From positions 3,145,424 to 3,209,423 of the forward strand of contig CAJSYZ010000001.1 of NCBI GenBank assembly GCA_910574455.1: a DNA stretch of 64,000 bases, read 5' to 3'. The stretch is from Trichaptum fuscoviolaceum (lineage: Eukaryota; Basidiomycota; Agaricomycetes; Hymenochaetales; Trichaptaceae). The notes beneath the pieces were generated by a model that saw only the letters and a program-made list of their open reading frames with translations, was not told the origin of the DNA and did no database searches. The translations under genes were made by a program, and so were the position numbers. Below are positions 8,519-19,303 of this stretch, piece after piece. Every line of letters begins with the position of its first letter. Positions within the stretch are counted from its first letter, which is position 1.

Positions 8519-11416
8519 TCAAAGATCAAGAGGAGGGTCTGAAACGTGACCGTTAAAATCATAAAGATCCGGGTCCGTGTCCTGAGTGCGTGGTCCAAGG
8601 GCGCGCCGTACGTACACACGAAGGGTCGTCAGGTCCATGTCCTGGTCGGTTGGGAGGCCATCTAGCTCCATCATTGCGAATGCAAGGCGGATGGCAGCTG
8701 AGGTGCGCTGAGTGGGACGGTCGAGATGCCTAGTGAACTTAAGCCACTTGCGAATCACGTCGATAAGGGGTTCATCTGCCCACTCTGTATGGTGGGCTGG
8801 GAGTGGGGTGCCTTTAGGCCAGACCTTTCCAATCCAAGGGCGGAATGTCTCGCAACCACCGAGTATGTGGGCGGCGGTCTGGGCGGGCCAAGGGGGATGA
8901 TTGTGCCAACGACAGTAGGTGATCAAGCCGTTTCTGCGCCTATATTCTGGGCTCATGCGCATCCAGTACGCCCCAAAGGGGCCAGCGCAGCAGAGGACTT
9001 GAGCAACTGCTGAAATCTCAGCGCGGGGGTAGGTGTCCGACATCTCCATGAGTGCGCGCGGACAACGTTTTGGTGGGCCTGTGATTGCCAGGTATTTGTC
9101 GGCAGTGGAGGCAGTGGCATGGGCGAGGTGATCCTCCCATTGCTTCTGGGCGTTGAGGGTGTTCTGCTCGCGGAGGGCGGATATCGAAGGCAGGGAAGAT
9201 GAGGGTGGCAGTTCTGTGGCTTTCTTTGCCTCTTCATCAGCCCATTCGTTTCCTGGGACGCCTGAGTGGCCTGGGCACCAGTGAAACTCGATTTTGAGAT
9301 TGGGGTGAATGTCCAGCAGGTTGGTGATGCCTGCTTTCCAAGCGAGTAGAAGGTGGGCGCCAGGCGCTGAAGGCCAGTCGCGGACAAGGCGGAGGGCGGT
9401 TAGCGAGTCTGACATGAAGACAATGGACTCCACTTCCAGGAGGTGGCGGCCGAAGTGAGAGGCAGCCCAAGCTGGAGCAGACGCAAGGGAGAAGATCTCA
9501 GCGTCAGTGGCAGTGGCGATTTTGGGGGAAGCGCAGTGTCTGAAGCCCAAGCGATGTTGACCGCGCATGGCGACAATAGCTGAGCCAGACTTGTGCTCGA
9601 GTCTGGAGCCGTCCGTGAAGATCTGGACGGAGGATGTGGTGCACAGAGAGTTGGCAGATGAGACAAACGCCTGGCGAGTGTCAGTGTCAACGGGACCGGC
9701 AGGGATGGCAAATTTGAGGCGTCCTCCAGCAAAGGCAAGTGGATCCTCCCAGGGAGAGTGTGTGTACGCAGGGACCTGTTGGGCAATCGGGACACGGTCG
9801 GCAAGCGAAGAAGAGTACAGGCGTGGTTTTTGTGCTGCAGGAATAGCACGTCTACCTACAGAATGAGGAGTGCGCCAAAGGCGAAGAGCATGATTAGTTT
9901 TAAGATAATTGAAATAAAACTGAAACGGGGGCATAGAGCAAAGATAATTGGTGCTTAGCGGTGAAGCGCCTCGGTAGACACCAAGGATCCACCTGCAAGC
10001 GGTGTTTTGGACTCCCTGTAGACGAGCCACAAGGGTCTTCTGGCGGGTGCCAGTGTACCAGACCGGCGCAGCCCATGCAAGGACTGTTCTGACGCAGGCT
10101 GAGTAAAGCTGGCGAAGGTTGAGGGCGGACATGCCTCGCTCTGTGTTGGCGAGCAGGCGAATGGCGGCGAGTGTTGAGAGGCCCTTGGAGCGCATGCGCT
10201 CAACATGGGGTTTGAAAGACAAGGCCGGGTCCCACCAGATCCCCAACCACCGAAGTGGGATGGAGGGCTTAATGAGAGTGTCCTCGTCGAGTTGGACGCC
10301 CCGGGAGTCCCAGCCGCGATATCTGTGGCGACGCCCAGGGGGGTGGAAATGGAGGAGCTCGGTCTTCGCGGTCTCGATGTTGAGATTGATGTCGTTGAAG
10401 AGCGAGTTGAGGTGGTGATAAGCGCCTACTAAGTTCCTGCAGTTGGCGGTGACTGATGAGCCAGTGATGGCAATCATGTGGTCGTCGACGTATGCTAGGA
10501 GCTCGCAGTCAGGTTGGCGGAACCGCTGAATCGCAATAGCTGCAAAAAGAGTGGAGAGAATGGGTGAGACAGGGGAGCCCTGAGGCGTCCCAAAGTCCGG
10601 TTTGCGGACGCTAGGGAGTGTGGTGCCATCAAAAGAGATAGCAGCCTCCCGCCCGGTCATGAAAGAAAGGCACCAATCCGCCATGTCTGGCGAACAGCCT
10701 AACTCCAAGAGCCGGTGGTGGAGGTGTTGTGGATGGACCGAGTCAAAGAAGCCTTGTATGTCCACCGCTAGGACAGAACACACTTTGTCTTCCGACTGGG
10801 CTTTCTCCACAATCTGTAAAAGGCGTTGGGCGGCATCATAGACAGAATGCCCTTGACGACCGCCATACTGGTTTGGGGGAAGCCAGTTCTGGGTGTTAGC
10901 CAGAAACTGGAGACGGTTAGCAATGATCTTCTCAAGGAGTTTCCCTAAGGTCTCCTCAAGAGTAATCGGTCTGTAAGACCGAGGAGAGAATTGGTCCTTC
11001 TTGTTTGGCTTCCTGAGCATTACTACCTTTGTTATCCGCCAGCACGCTGGGTGGTGGCCCAAGCGCAGACAGTCGTTGAACAAAGATAGCACCTCCTTAG
11101 CGAAGGATCCAATCACCCATTTGAGGGGACGGTATCCGACGCCCGAGGGGCCAGGAGCAGACAAGTTGGAGGTGCCGGCCAGGGCGTCCATAAGCTCTTT
11201 CATGAGTATGGGAGGCGCCGCTGCAGAAGGTGGGGGCAGCGGGCGTAAGCCCGCTGCTGGAAGTGGTGGGGGAGGGGGAAAGTAGGTAGAATGGAACAAC
11301 TCAGCTTTCTCCTGCTCAGTAGTGGTAAAGGTGCCGTCTGGTTTCCTCAGCGAAGGCACAGGTGTAGGGCGGATGCCGAGGCCACGCTTGGCCCAGCTCC
11401 AGATGTTGGTGGAATT
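8519..11416 (-). CDS. LINE-A ORF2 fragment: RT and RNase H
   Basis: Open from the truncation point to the natural stop after DPPLDL. RT marks are YRPITLEETLGKLLEK, AVDIQGFFDSV, TPQGSPVSPI and YVDD. RNase H marks are FTDGSRLEH, TDAEIF, MSDSLTALR and CPGHSGVPGNEWADEEA. A C-terminal C-H-H-C group follows (CRWHNHPPWP...HILGGC). The endonuclease is missing through truncation. By chance the frame continues upstream into the target gag, so about 1180 codons are open as a gag-RT-RNH fusion up to the gag frameshift near 12051. Expression is unlikely: there is no gag start in this frame. Confidence 0.88.
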   Translation of the reverse strand, partial: NSTNIWSWAKRGLGIRPTPVPSLRKPDGTFTTTEQEKAELFHSTYFPPPPPLPAAGLRPLPPPSAAAPPILMKELMDALAGTSNLSAPGPSGVGYRPLKWVIGSFAKEVLSLFNDCLRLGHHPACWRITKVVMLRKPNKKDQFSPRSYRPITLEETLGKLLEKIIANRLQFLANTQNWLPPNQYGGRQGHSVYDAAQRLLQIVEKAQSEDKVCSVLAVDIQGFFDSVHPQHLHHRLLELGCSPDMADWCLSFMTGREAAISFDGTTLPSVRKPDFGTPQGSPVSPILSTLFAAIAIQRFRQPDCELLAYVDDHMIAITGSSVTANCRNLVGAYHHLNSLFNDINLNIETAKTELLHFHPPGRRHRYRGWDSRGVQLDEDTLIKPSIPLRWLGIWWDPALSFKPHVERMRSKGLSTLAAIRLLANTERGMSALNLRQLYSACVRTVLAWAAPVWYTGTRQKTLVARLQGVQNTACRWILGVYRGASPLSTNYLCSMPPFQFYFNYLKTNHALRLWRTPHSVGRRAIPAAQKPRLYSSSLADRVPIAQQVPAYTHSPWEDPLAFAGGRLKFAIPAGPVDTDTRQAFVSSANSLCTTSSVQIFTDGSRLEHKSGSAIVAMRGQHRLGFRHCASPKIATATDAEIFSLASAPAWAASHFGRHLLEVESIVFMSDSLTALRLVRDWPSAPGAHLLLAWKAGITNLLDIHPNLKIEFHWCPGHSGVPGNEWADEEAKKATELPPSSSLPSISALREQNTLNAQKQWEDHLAHATASTADKYLAITGPPKRCPRALMEMSDTYPRAEISAVAQVLCCAGPFGAYWMRMSPEYRRRNGLITYCRWHNHPPWPAQTAAHILGGCETFRPWIGKVWPKGTPLPAHHTEWADEPLIDVIRKWLKFTRHLDRPTQRTSAAIRLAFAMMELDGLPTDQDMDLTTLRVYVRRALGPRTQDTDPDLYDFNGHVSDPPLDL

Positions 11417-12824
11417 GCCTGGTTGGCATGTGAATTGTGGTGGGACCACAAATTCCAGCCCCTTTAGGGCGGCATTTTGCATCAGCTCAGTGAGTAACTC
11501 ACCGGCTGTGTAAGGGACACTGTCCTTGACTGCTGTATCCCTGGTAGGAACCATGGAGATGCGCAGGTTAGAACGGGGTCGGACCCGGGAATAGGTGAGG
11601 GAGACCTGCTGGTCTGCAGCTTGTTCCCCTATGGTGCATATCTTTGCCATGTGCGCCGCTAGCGCGGCTGCATGACTGTCAAGGGTGGTGACCACTGGAT
11701 TACCAGTGGGGGAGATGGGCTTTGCCGCAAATGTGCACACAATGTTGCCTCTGTGGTTGAAAACCGCAGAGAGCACTGTGACATGCGAAGAAGTAGGAAG
11801 GGATTGGAAGTACTCACGAGCAGCCGCTGTTAGTGCAGCCCCTGATTTCCTCTGTGCTGGGGGAATGTACCGCCCCGGGGTTAGGACTAAGGTGGGGTCC
11901 TTAGAATACACCGTGGGGGGAGGAGGTGGGAGACGCGGCTTCTTTGGAGGCTTAGCTCTGGATGTGGTGTTTGGGGCCGGGGTTGCTGCCATCTGCGCAT
12001 ATGAGATGGGGGGACTCTGGGTCACCGGGGGAGTGGCAGGTGTGCCGCTGGCGCTTGCCACCCGCAGGTGGGGCCGGTTGCGCTGTGGCACGCTGAGGGC
12101 GGGGTGGAGGTCGTTCTGAGATAGCCTGTACTTGTGTGGTGAGGGCGGTAACCTGGTTGGCAAGACGCGCAACAGTGTCTGTGAGCACTATCATTTCCTG
12201 GGGACCGACAGATCGGGGTGGGCGCGTTGGTGAGTCAAATGGGGAGGGGACGGTGATAACAGGTGTAGGCCTAGCTGACGCTACACTCTCATTGTAACCA
12301 GTAGCGGCTGCGAGAATGAGTCGCTGGGCTTGGAGGTCACTCGCTTGTGCGCTCTGTGCAGCAGAGATAGCAATGTGGGCTGCGCTAACGATGGCACCCA
12401 CTGCTTCCGCTGCTATCACAGCAATCTGGGATTCTGGCATTTCGCCTTCTTCAGGGGACTCATCTTCATGCCTCTGTTCAGCGAGCTGGATGATGTGGCC
12501 GATGTGGGGCAGCAGGTCTAGCATCTGTGTCAAGAATCTAGGACGAGCAGCATTGCGGGGCCGGCGTTGGGTGATGGGGGAGAGCACCTCTGATGTGCGC
12601 TTCCTGGGTGGGGGGGTGGCAGGCTTGTCGTCATCATCATCCTCATCATCTTCAGATGGTGCCGGACGATCATCCTTGGGCATGGGGCTGTCTTGTAGGA
12701 CAGGAGTGTTGGGAGTGGCGCCAGACAGTGAGCCTGGCTTAGGAGTCTTTGGTGGTGGGCCTTTAGAGCCCGAGGCAGTGTTCTTGGACATAGGGTGTAT
12801 GCAGTGAAGCGCAGGACAACCCAA

Positions 12825-13061
12825 CTATAGGGGAGCTATGGCTCGACCCAAATAGGAAGGTAGTGGTAAGAGGTCAAGGAGTTGGTGATCTCCCTCAGGG
12901 TTAGTCAGTGATGGTTGAGTGCCGATTTTGTACCAGGGCGGTTCCTGTATCAAAAGAAGGTGTGGGGGGTCTGGGCTGTTAGCAAGAGAAGGGAAAATGG
13001 AATGAATCGCTGATAGTGAGCGGCCAGCGTTCCACTGTAAGACACGTAGTGTGTCAATCAT
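12825..13061 (-). pseudogene. ORF2 5' stub of array unit 1 (one per unit)
   Basis: Starts in TAATGA with MIDTLRVLQWNAGRSL, the first endonuclease block. After TNPEGD it runs into the next unit's 5' UTR, adding about 20 unrelated residues (HQLLDLLPLPSYLGRAIAPL) before a stop. Only the first catalytic blocks (N and IQEP) are present, so it cannot be active. Equivalent stubs lie at 14907-15143, 16988-17224, 19068-19304, 21149-21361 (a TA duplication near 21338 shifts its start), 23232-23468, 25313-25549 and 27395-27631. The last two read TLRILQ instead of TLRVLQ. Confidence 0.85.
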
Positions 13062-14873
13062 TAGTCCTCATGCATGTGTGTGTCATGGGCGCTGTCATCA
13101 GCTGGTGCATTGGCGTACTTCTTCCGCTTGGGGCAGGCACTGGAGGTGGCCATGTGATCGCCGTTGCAGTTAGAGCACTTTGTGGGATGGGGGCAATCTT
13201 CAGTGGCAGGGACTGCATCCTGGGCGCAGTTTGCACACTTGGTGCGGTGTTGGGCTGTGGCATGCTTACCTGCGCAATGCGCACATGTGCGTTGGGCCTT
13301 GCAGCCCTTGGAGGTGTGTCCCAGGGCCTGGCACTTTGTGCATTGTGAAAATGCCGGGCGGACTGGGGGAACAGAGAGACAAAGTTTGTGGCCAAAGAGC
13401 CACACCCTGGGCGACTGAAGAAGCCGGGCGCGGATCTCTCCAGCTCTGTCAACAAAGAAGAATGCCACCGGGCAGAACTCAAGTTCACTGAGTCTGCCTG
13501 GTTGGCATGCGAATTGTGGTGGGACCACAAATTCCAGCCCCTTTAGGGCGGCATTTTGCATCAGCTCAGTGAGTAACTCGCCGGCTGTGTAAGGGACACT
13601 GTCCTTGACTGCTGTATCTCTGGTAGGAACCATGGAGATGCGCAGGTTAGAACGGGGTCGGACCCGGGAATAGGTGAGGGAGACCTGCTGGTCTGCAGCT
13701 TGTTCCCCTATGGTGCATATCTTTGCCATGTGCGCCGCTAGCGCGGCTGCATGACTGTCAAGGGTGGTGACCACTGGATTACCAGTGGGGGAGATGGGCT
13801 TTGCCGCAAATGTGCACACAATGTTGCCTCTGTGGTTGAAAACCGCAGAGAGGCACTGTGACATGCGAAGAAGTAGGAAGGGATTGGAAGTACTCACGAG
13901 CAGCCGCTGTTAGTGCAGCCCCTGATTTCCTCTGTGCTGGGGGAATGTACCGCCCCGGGGTTAGGACTAAGGTGGGGTCCTTAGAATACACCGTGGGGGG
14001 AGGAGGTGGGAGACGCGGCTTCTTTGGAGGCTTAGCTCTGGATGTGGTGTTTGGGGCCGGGGTTGCTGCCATCTGCGCATATGAGATGGGGGGACTCTGG
14101 GTCACCGGGGGAGTGGCAGGTGTGCCGCTGGCTGGCTTGCCACCCGCAGGTGGGGCCGGTTGCGCTGTGGCACGCTGAGGGCGGGGTGGAGGTCGTTCTG
14201 AGATAGCCTGTACTTGTGTGGTGAGGGCGGTAACCTGGTTGGCAAGACGCGCAACAGTGTCTGTGAGCACTATCATTTCCTGGGGACCGACAGATCGGGG
14301 TGGGCGCGTTGGTGAGTCAAATGGGGAGGGGACGGTGATAACAGGTGTAGGCCTAGCTGACGCTACACTCTCATTGTAACCAGTAGCGGCTGCGAGAATG
14401 AGTCGCTGGGCTTGGAGGTCACTCGCTTGTGCGCTCTGTGCAGCAGAGATAGCAATGTGGGCTGCGCTAACGATGGCACCCACTGCTTCCGCTGCTATCA
14501 CAGCAATCTGGGATTCTGGCATTTCGCCTTCTTCAGGGGACTCATCTTCATGCCTCTGTTCAGCGAGCTGGATGATGTGGCCGATGTGGGGCAGCAGGTC
14601 TAGCATCTGTGTCAAGAATCTAGGACGAGCAGCATTGCGGGGCCGGCGTTGGGTGATGGGGGAGAGCACCTCTGATGTGCGCTTCCTGGGTGGGGGGGTG
14701 GCAGGCTTGTCGTCATCATCATCCTCATCATCTTCAGATGGTGCCGGACGATCATCCTTGGGCATGGGGCTGTCTTGTAGGACAGGAGTGTTGGGAGTGG
14801 CGCCAGACAGTGAGCCTGGCTTAGGAGTCTTTGGTGGTGGGCCTTTAGAGCCCGAGGCAGTGTTCTTGGACAT
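13061..14873 (-). pseudogene. LINE-B gag, array unit 1, frameshifted
   Basis: Same 603-residue gag as the other units (MSKNTASGSKG start, acidic run, three CCHC-like knuckles) but with one extra G near 13852, after about 340 codons. The two halves lie in different frames. The knuckle half remains open. Confidence 0.88.
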
Positions 14874-15142
14874 AGGGTGTATGCAGTGAAGCGCAGGACA
14901 ACCCAACTATAGGGGAGCTATGGCTCGACCCAAATAGGAAGGTAGTGGTAAGAGGTCAAGGAGTTGGTGATCTCCCTCAGGGTTAGTCAGTGATGGTTGA
15001 GTGCCGATTTTGTACCAGGGCGGTTCCTGTATCAAAAGAAGGTGTGGGGGGTCTGGGCTGTTAGCAAGAGAAGGGAAAATGGAATGAATCGCTGATAGTG
15101 AGCGGCCAGCGTTCCACTGTAAGACACGTAGTGTGTCAATCA

Positions 15143-16954
15143 TTAGTCCTCATGCATGTGTGTGTCATGGGCGCTGTCATCAGCTGGTGCATTGGCGTAC
15201 TTCTTCCGCTTGGGGCAGGCACTGGAGGTGGCCATGTGATCGCCGTTGCAGTTAGAGCACTTTGTGGGATGGGGGCAATCTTCAGTGGCAGGGACTGCAT
15301 CCTGGGCGCAGTTTGCACACTTGGTGCGGTGTTGGGCTGTGGCATGCTTACCTGCGCAATGCGCACATGTGCGTTGGGCCTTGCAGCCCTTGGAGGTGTG
15401 TCCCAGGGCCTGGCACTTTGTGCATTGTGAAAATGCCGGGCGGACTGGGGGAACAGAGAGACAAAGTTTGTGGCCAAAGAGCCACACCCTGGGCGACTGA
15501 AGAAGCCGGGCGCGGATCTCTCCAGCTCTGTCAACAAAGAAGAATGCCACCGGGCAGAACTCAAGTTCACTGAGTCTGCCTGGTTGGCATGCGAATTGTG
15601 GTGGGACCACAAATTCCAGCCCCTTTAGGGCGGCATTTTGCATCAGCTCAGTGAGTAACTCGCCGGCTGTGTAAGGGACACTGTCCTTGACTGCTGTATC
15701 TCTGGTAGGAACCATGGAGATGCGCAGGTTAGAACGGGGTCGGACCCGGGAATAGGTGAGGGAGACCTGCTGGTCTGCAGCTTGTTCCCCTATGGTGCAT
15801 ATCTTTGCCATGTGCGCCGCTAGCGCGGCTGCATGACTGTCAAGGGTGGTGACCACTGGATTACCAGTGGGGGAGATGGGCTTTGCCGCAAATGTGCACA
15901 CAATGTTGCCTCTGTGGTTGAAAACCGCAGAGAGCACTGTGACATGCGAAGAAGTAGGAAGGGATTGGAAGTACTCACGAGCAGCCGCTGTTAGTGCAGC
16001 CCCTGATTTCCTCTGTGCTGGGGGAATGTACCGCCCCGGGGTTAGGACTAAGGTGGGGTCCTTAGAATACACCGTGGGGGGAGGAGGTGGGAGACGCGGC
16101 TTCTTTGGAGGCTTAGCTCTGGATGTGGTGTTTGGGGCCGGGGTTGCTGCCATCTGCGCATATGAGATGGGGGGACTCTGGGTCACCGGGGGAGTGGCAG
16201 GTGTGCCGCTGGCTGGCTTGCCACCCGCAGGTGGGGCCGGTTGCGCTGTGGCACGCTGAGGGCGGGGTGGAGGTCGTTCTGAGATAGCCTGTACTTGTGT
16301 GGTGAGGGCGGTAACCTGGTTGGCAAGACGCGCAACAGTGTCTGTGAGCACTATCATTTCCTGGGGACCGACAGATCGGGGTGGGCGCGTTGGTGAGTCA
16401 AATGGGGAGGGGACGGTGATAACAGGTGTAGGCCTAGCTGACGCTACACTCTCATTGTAACCAGTAGCGGCTGCGAGAATGAGTCGCTGGGCTTGGAGGT
16501 CACTCGCTTGTGCGCTCTGTGCAGCAGAGATAGCAATGTGGGCTGCGCTAACGATGGCACCCACTGCTTCCGCTGCTATCACAGCAATCTGGGATTCTGG
16601 CATTTCGCCTTCTTCAGGGGACTCATCTTCATGCCTCTGTTCAGCGAGCTGGATGATGTGGCCGATGTGGGGCAGCAGGTCTAGCATCTGTGTCAAGAAT
16701 CTAGGACGAGCAGCATTGCGGGGCCGGCGTTGGGTGATGGGGGAGAGCACCTCTGATGTGCGCTTCCTGGGTGGGGGGGTGGCAGGCTTGTCGTCATCAT
16801 CATCCTCATCATCTTCAGATGGTGCCGGACGATCATCCTTGGGCATGGGGCTGTCTTGTAGGACAGGAGTGTTGGGAGTGGCGCCAGACAGTGAGCCTGG
16901 CTTAGGAGTCTTTGGTGGTGGGCCTTTAGAGCCCGAGGCAGTGTTCTTGGACAT
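15143..16954 (-). CDS. LINE-B gag (ORF1), array unit 2, intact
   Basis: A 603-residue gag-like protein, presumed to bind LINE RNA in the cytoplasm and carry it to the nucleus. The N-terminal ~110 residues are disordered and acidic (SEDDEDDDDDKP). Residues ~110-190 are Ala-rich and probably helical. A Pro-rich linker follows, then a conserved block near residues 310-500 that resembles the RNA-binding part of LINE gags. The C-terminus has CTKCQALGHTSKGC, a second Cys/His cluster and CSNCNGDHMATSSAC. I choose the ATG of MSKN because the frame upstream has no ATG. The stop overlaps the ORF2 start (TAATGA). Confidence 0.9.
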   Translation of the reverse strand: MSKNTASGSKGPPPKTPKPGSLSGATPNTPVLQDSPMPKDDRPAPSEDDEDDDDDKPATPPPRKRTSEVLSPITQRRPRNAARPRFLTQMLDLLPHIGHIIQLAEQRHEDESPEEGEMPESQIAVIAAEAVGAIVSAAHIAISAAQSAQASDLQAQRLILAAATGYNESVASARPTPVITVPSPFDSPTRPPRSVGPQEMIVLTDTVARLANQVTALTTQVQAISERPPPRPQRATAQPAPPAGGKPASGTPATPPVTQSPPISYAQMAATPAPNTTSRAKPPKKPRLPPPPPTVYSKDPTLVLTPGRYIPPAQRKSGAALTAAAREYFQSLPTSSHVTVLSAVFNHRGNIVCTFAAKPISPTGNPVVTTLDSHAAALAAHMAKICTIGEQAADQQVSLTYSRVRPRSNLRISMVPTRDTAVKDSVPYTAGELLTELMQNAALKGLEFVVPPQFACQPGRLSELEFCPVAFFFVDRAGEIRARLLQSPRVWLFGHKLCLSVPPVRPAFSQCTKCQALGHTSKGCKAQRTCAHCAGKHATAQHRTKCANCAQDAVPATEDCPHPTKCSNCNGDHMATSSACPKRKKYANAPADDSAHDTHMHED

Positions 16955-17216
16955 AGGGTGTATGCAGTGAAGCGCAGGACAACCCAACTATAGGGGAGCT
17001 ATGGCTCGACCCAAATAGGAAGGTAGTGGTAAGAGGTCAAGGAGTTGGTGATCTCCCTCAGGGTTAGTCAGTGATGGTTGAGTGCCGATTTTGTACCAGG
17101 GCGGTTCCTGTATCAAAAGAAGGTGTGGGGGGTCTGGGCTGTTAGCAAGAGAAGGGAAAATGGAATGAATCGCTGATAGTGAGCGGCCAGCGTTCCACTG
17201 TAAGACACGTAGTGTG

Positions 17217-19034
17217 TCAATCATTAGTCCTCATGCATGTGTGTGTCATGGGCGCTGTCATCAGCTGGTGCATTGGCGTACTTCTTCCGCTTGGGGCAGG
17301 CACTGGAGGTGGCCATGTGATCGCCGTTGCAGTTAGAGCACTTTGTGGGAGGGGGCAATCTTCAGTGGCAGGGACTGCATCCTGGGCGCAGTTTGCACAC
17401 TTGGTGCGGTGTTGGGCTGTGGCATGCTTACCTGCGCAATGCGCACATGTGCGTTGGGCCTTGCAGCCCTTGGAGGTGTGTCCCAGGGCCTGGCACTTTG
17501 TGCATTGTGAAAATGCCGGGCGGACTGGGGGAACAGAGAGACAAAGTTTGTGGCCAAAGAGCCACACCCTGGGCGACTGAAGAAGCCGGGCGCGGATCTC
17601 TCCAGCTCTGTCAACAAAGAAGAATGCCACCGGGCAGAACTCAAGTTCACTGAGTCTGCCTGGTTGGCATGCGAATTGTGGTGGGACCACAAATTCCAGC
17701 CCCTTTAGGGCGGCATTTTGCATCAGCTCAGTGAGTAACTCGCCGGCTGTGTAAGGGACACTGTCCTTGACTGCTGTATCTCTGGTAGGAACCATGGAGA
17801 TGCGCAGGTTAGAACGGGGTCGGACCCGGGAATAGGTGAGGGAGACCTGCTGGTCTGCAGCTTGTTCCCCTATGGTGCATATCTTTGCCATGTGCGCCGC
17901 TAGCGCGGCTGCATGACTGTCAAGGGTGGTGACCACTGGATTACCAGTGGGGGAGATGGGCTTTGCCGCAAATGTGCACACAATGTTGCCTCTGTGGTTG
18001 AAAACCGCAGAGAGCACTGTGACATGCGAAGAAGTAGGAAGGGATTGGAAGTACTCACGAGCAGCCGCTGTTAGTGCAGCCCCTGATTTCCTCTGTGCTG
18101 GGGGAATGTACCGCCCCGGGGTTAGGACTAAGGTGGGGTCCTTAGAATACACCGTGGGGGGAGGAGGTGGGAGACGCGGCTTCTTTGGAGGCTTAGCTCT
18201 GGATGTGGTGTTTGGGGCCGGGGTTGCTGCCATCTGCGCATATGAGATGGGGGGACTCTGGGTCACCGGGGGAGTGGCAGGTGTGCCGCTGGCTGGCTTG
18301 CCACCCGCAGGTGGGGCCGGTTGCGCTGTGGCACGCTGAGGGCGGGGTGGAGGTCGTTCTGAGATAGCCTGTACTTGTGTGGTGAGGGCGGTAACCTGGT
18401 TGGCAAGACGCGCAACAGTGTCTGTGAGCACTATCATTTCCTGGGGACCGACAGATCGGGGTGGGCGCGTTGGTGAGTCAAATGGGGAGGGGACGGTGAT
18501 AACAGGTGTAGGCCTAGCTGACGCTACACTCTCATTGTAACCAGTAGCGGCTGCGAGAATGAGTCGCTGGGCTTGGAGGTCACTCGCTTGTGCGCTCTGT
18601 GCAGCAGAGATAGCAATGTGGGCTGCGCTAACGATGGCACCCACTGCTTCCGCTGCTATCACAGCAATCTGGGATTCTGGCATTTCGCCTTCTTCAGGGG
18701 ACTCATCTTCATGCCTCTGTTCAGCGAGCTGGATGATGTGGCCGATGTGGGGCAGCAGGTCTAGCATCTGTGTCAAGAATCTAGGACGAGCAGCATTGCG
18801 GGGCCGGCGTTGGGTGATGGGGGAGAGCACCTCTGATGTGCGCTTCCTGGGTGGGGGGGTGGCAGGCTTGTCGTCATCATCATCCTCATCATCTTCAGAT
18901 GGTGCCGGACGATCATCCTTGGGCATGGGGCTGTCTTGTAGGACAGGAGTGTTGGGAGTGGCGCCAGACAGTGAGCCTGGCTTAGGAGTCTTTGGTGGTG
19001 GGCCTTTAGAGCCCGAGGCAGTGTTCTTGGACAT
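17217..19034 (-). pseudogene. LINE-B gag, array unit 3, altered C-terminus
   Basis: One T is missing near 17350 relative to the other units. The frame shifts inside the last zinc knuckle, after PATEDC, and continues about 40 residues in another frame, so that knuckle and the normal stop/start overlap are lost. The upstream 560 residues are intact. Confidence 0.88.
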
Positions 19035-19303
19035 AGGGTGTATGCAGTGAAGCGCAGGACAACCCAACTATAGGGGAGCTATGGCTCGACCCAAATAGGA
19101 AGGTAGTGGTAAGAGGTCAAGGAGTTGGTGATCTCCCTCAGGGTTAGTCAGTGATGGTTGAGTGCCGATTTTGTACCAGGGCGGTTCCTGTATCAAAAGA
19201 AGGTGTGGGGGGTCTGGGCTGTTAGCAAGAGAAGGGAAAATGGAATGAATCGCTGATAGTGAGCGGCCAGCGTTCCACTGTAAGACACGTAGTGTGTCAA
19301 TCA

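Larger units (their letters stand above)
7625..11416 (-). mobile_element. LINE-A1, 5'-truncated LINE inserted in LINE-B gag
   Basis: Minus-strand LINE-A beginning inside ORF2 at the codons for NSTNIW and ending in poly(T) at 7625-7651. The 13-bp duplication GCCTGGTTGGCAT lies at 7612-7624 and 11417-11429, in the gag codons for CQPG. A 5' truncation, a poly(A) end and an 11-16-bp duplication mark target-primed reverse transcription. Confidence 0.93.
2959..12791 (-). pseudogene. LINE-B gag (ORF1), split by LTR-N and LINE-A1
   Basis: Gag coats the element RNA. The start ATG at 12791 begins MSKNTASGSKG. The coding sequence runs to 11417, resumes at 7624-7323 after LINE-A1, and resumes again at 3109-2959 after the LTR element. 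CCHC knuckles such as CTKCQALGHTSKGC lie in the 7.4-kb piece. Besides the insertions, a 2-bp deletion near 12051 relative to the array units shifts the frame. This piece carries the VTFSF and KLHLS variants also found in the 38.8-kb copy, whereas the array units read VAFFF and KLCLS. So U0 is not the direct source of the array units. Confidence 0.88.
1..12887 (-). mobile_element. LINE-B copy U0, minus strand, cut by two later insertions
   Basis: Non-LTR retrotransposon read right to left: 5' UTR (12887-12792), gag, then ORF2 running off the left edge. It carries the LTR element at 3110-7322 and a truncated LINE-A at 7625-11416, each bracketed by a target-site duplication. Its 5' end does not meet unique DNA; it joins directly to the end of the tandem unit at 12888. 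It is the only member of that series with the downstream part of ORF2. The family matches the full-length copy at 38804-45018. Confidence 0.9.

Noticed and set aside
8519..12172. Novel 1217-residue host gene
   Set aside because: It is gag of LINE-B read into an inserted LINE-A; the 13-bp duplication on both sides proves the insertion.
12640..12660. Microsatellite or CRISPR-like repeat (CATCATCATCCTCATCAT)
   Set aside because: It is the codon run for the acidic DDEDDDDD stretch of gag.
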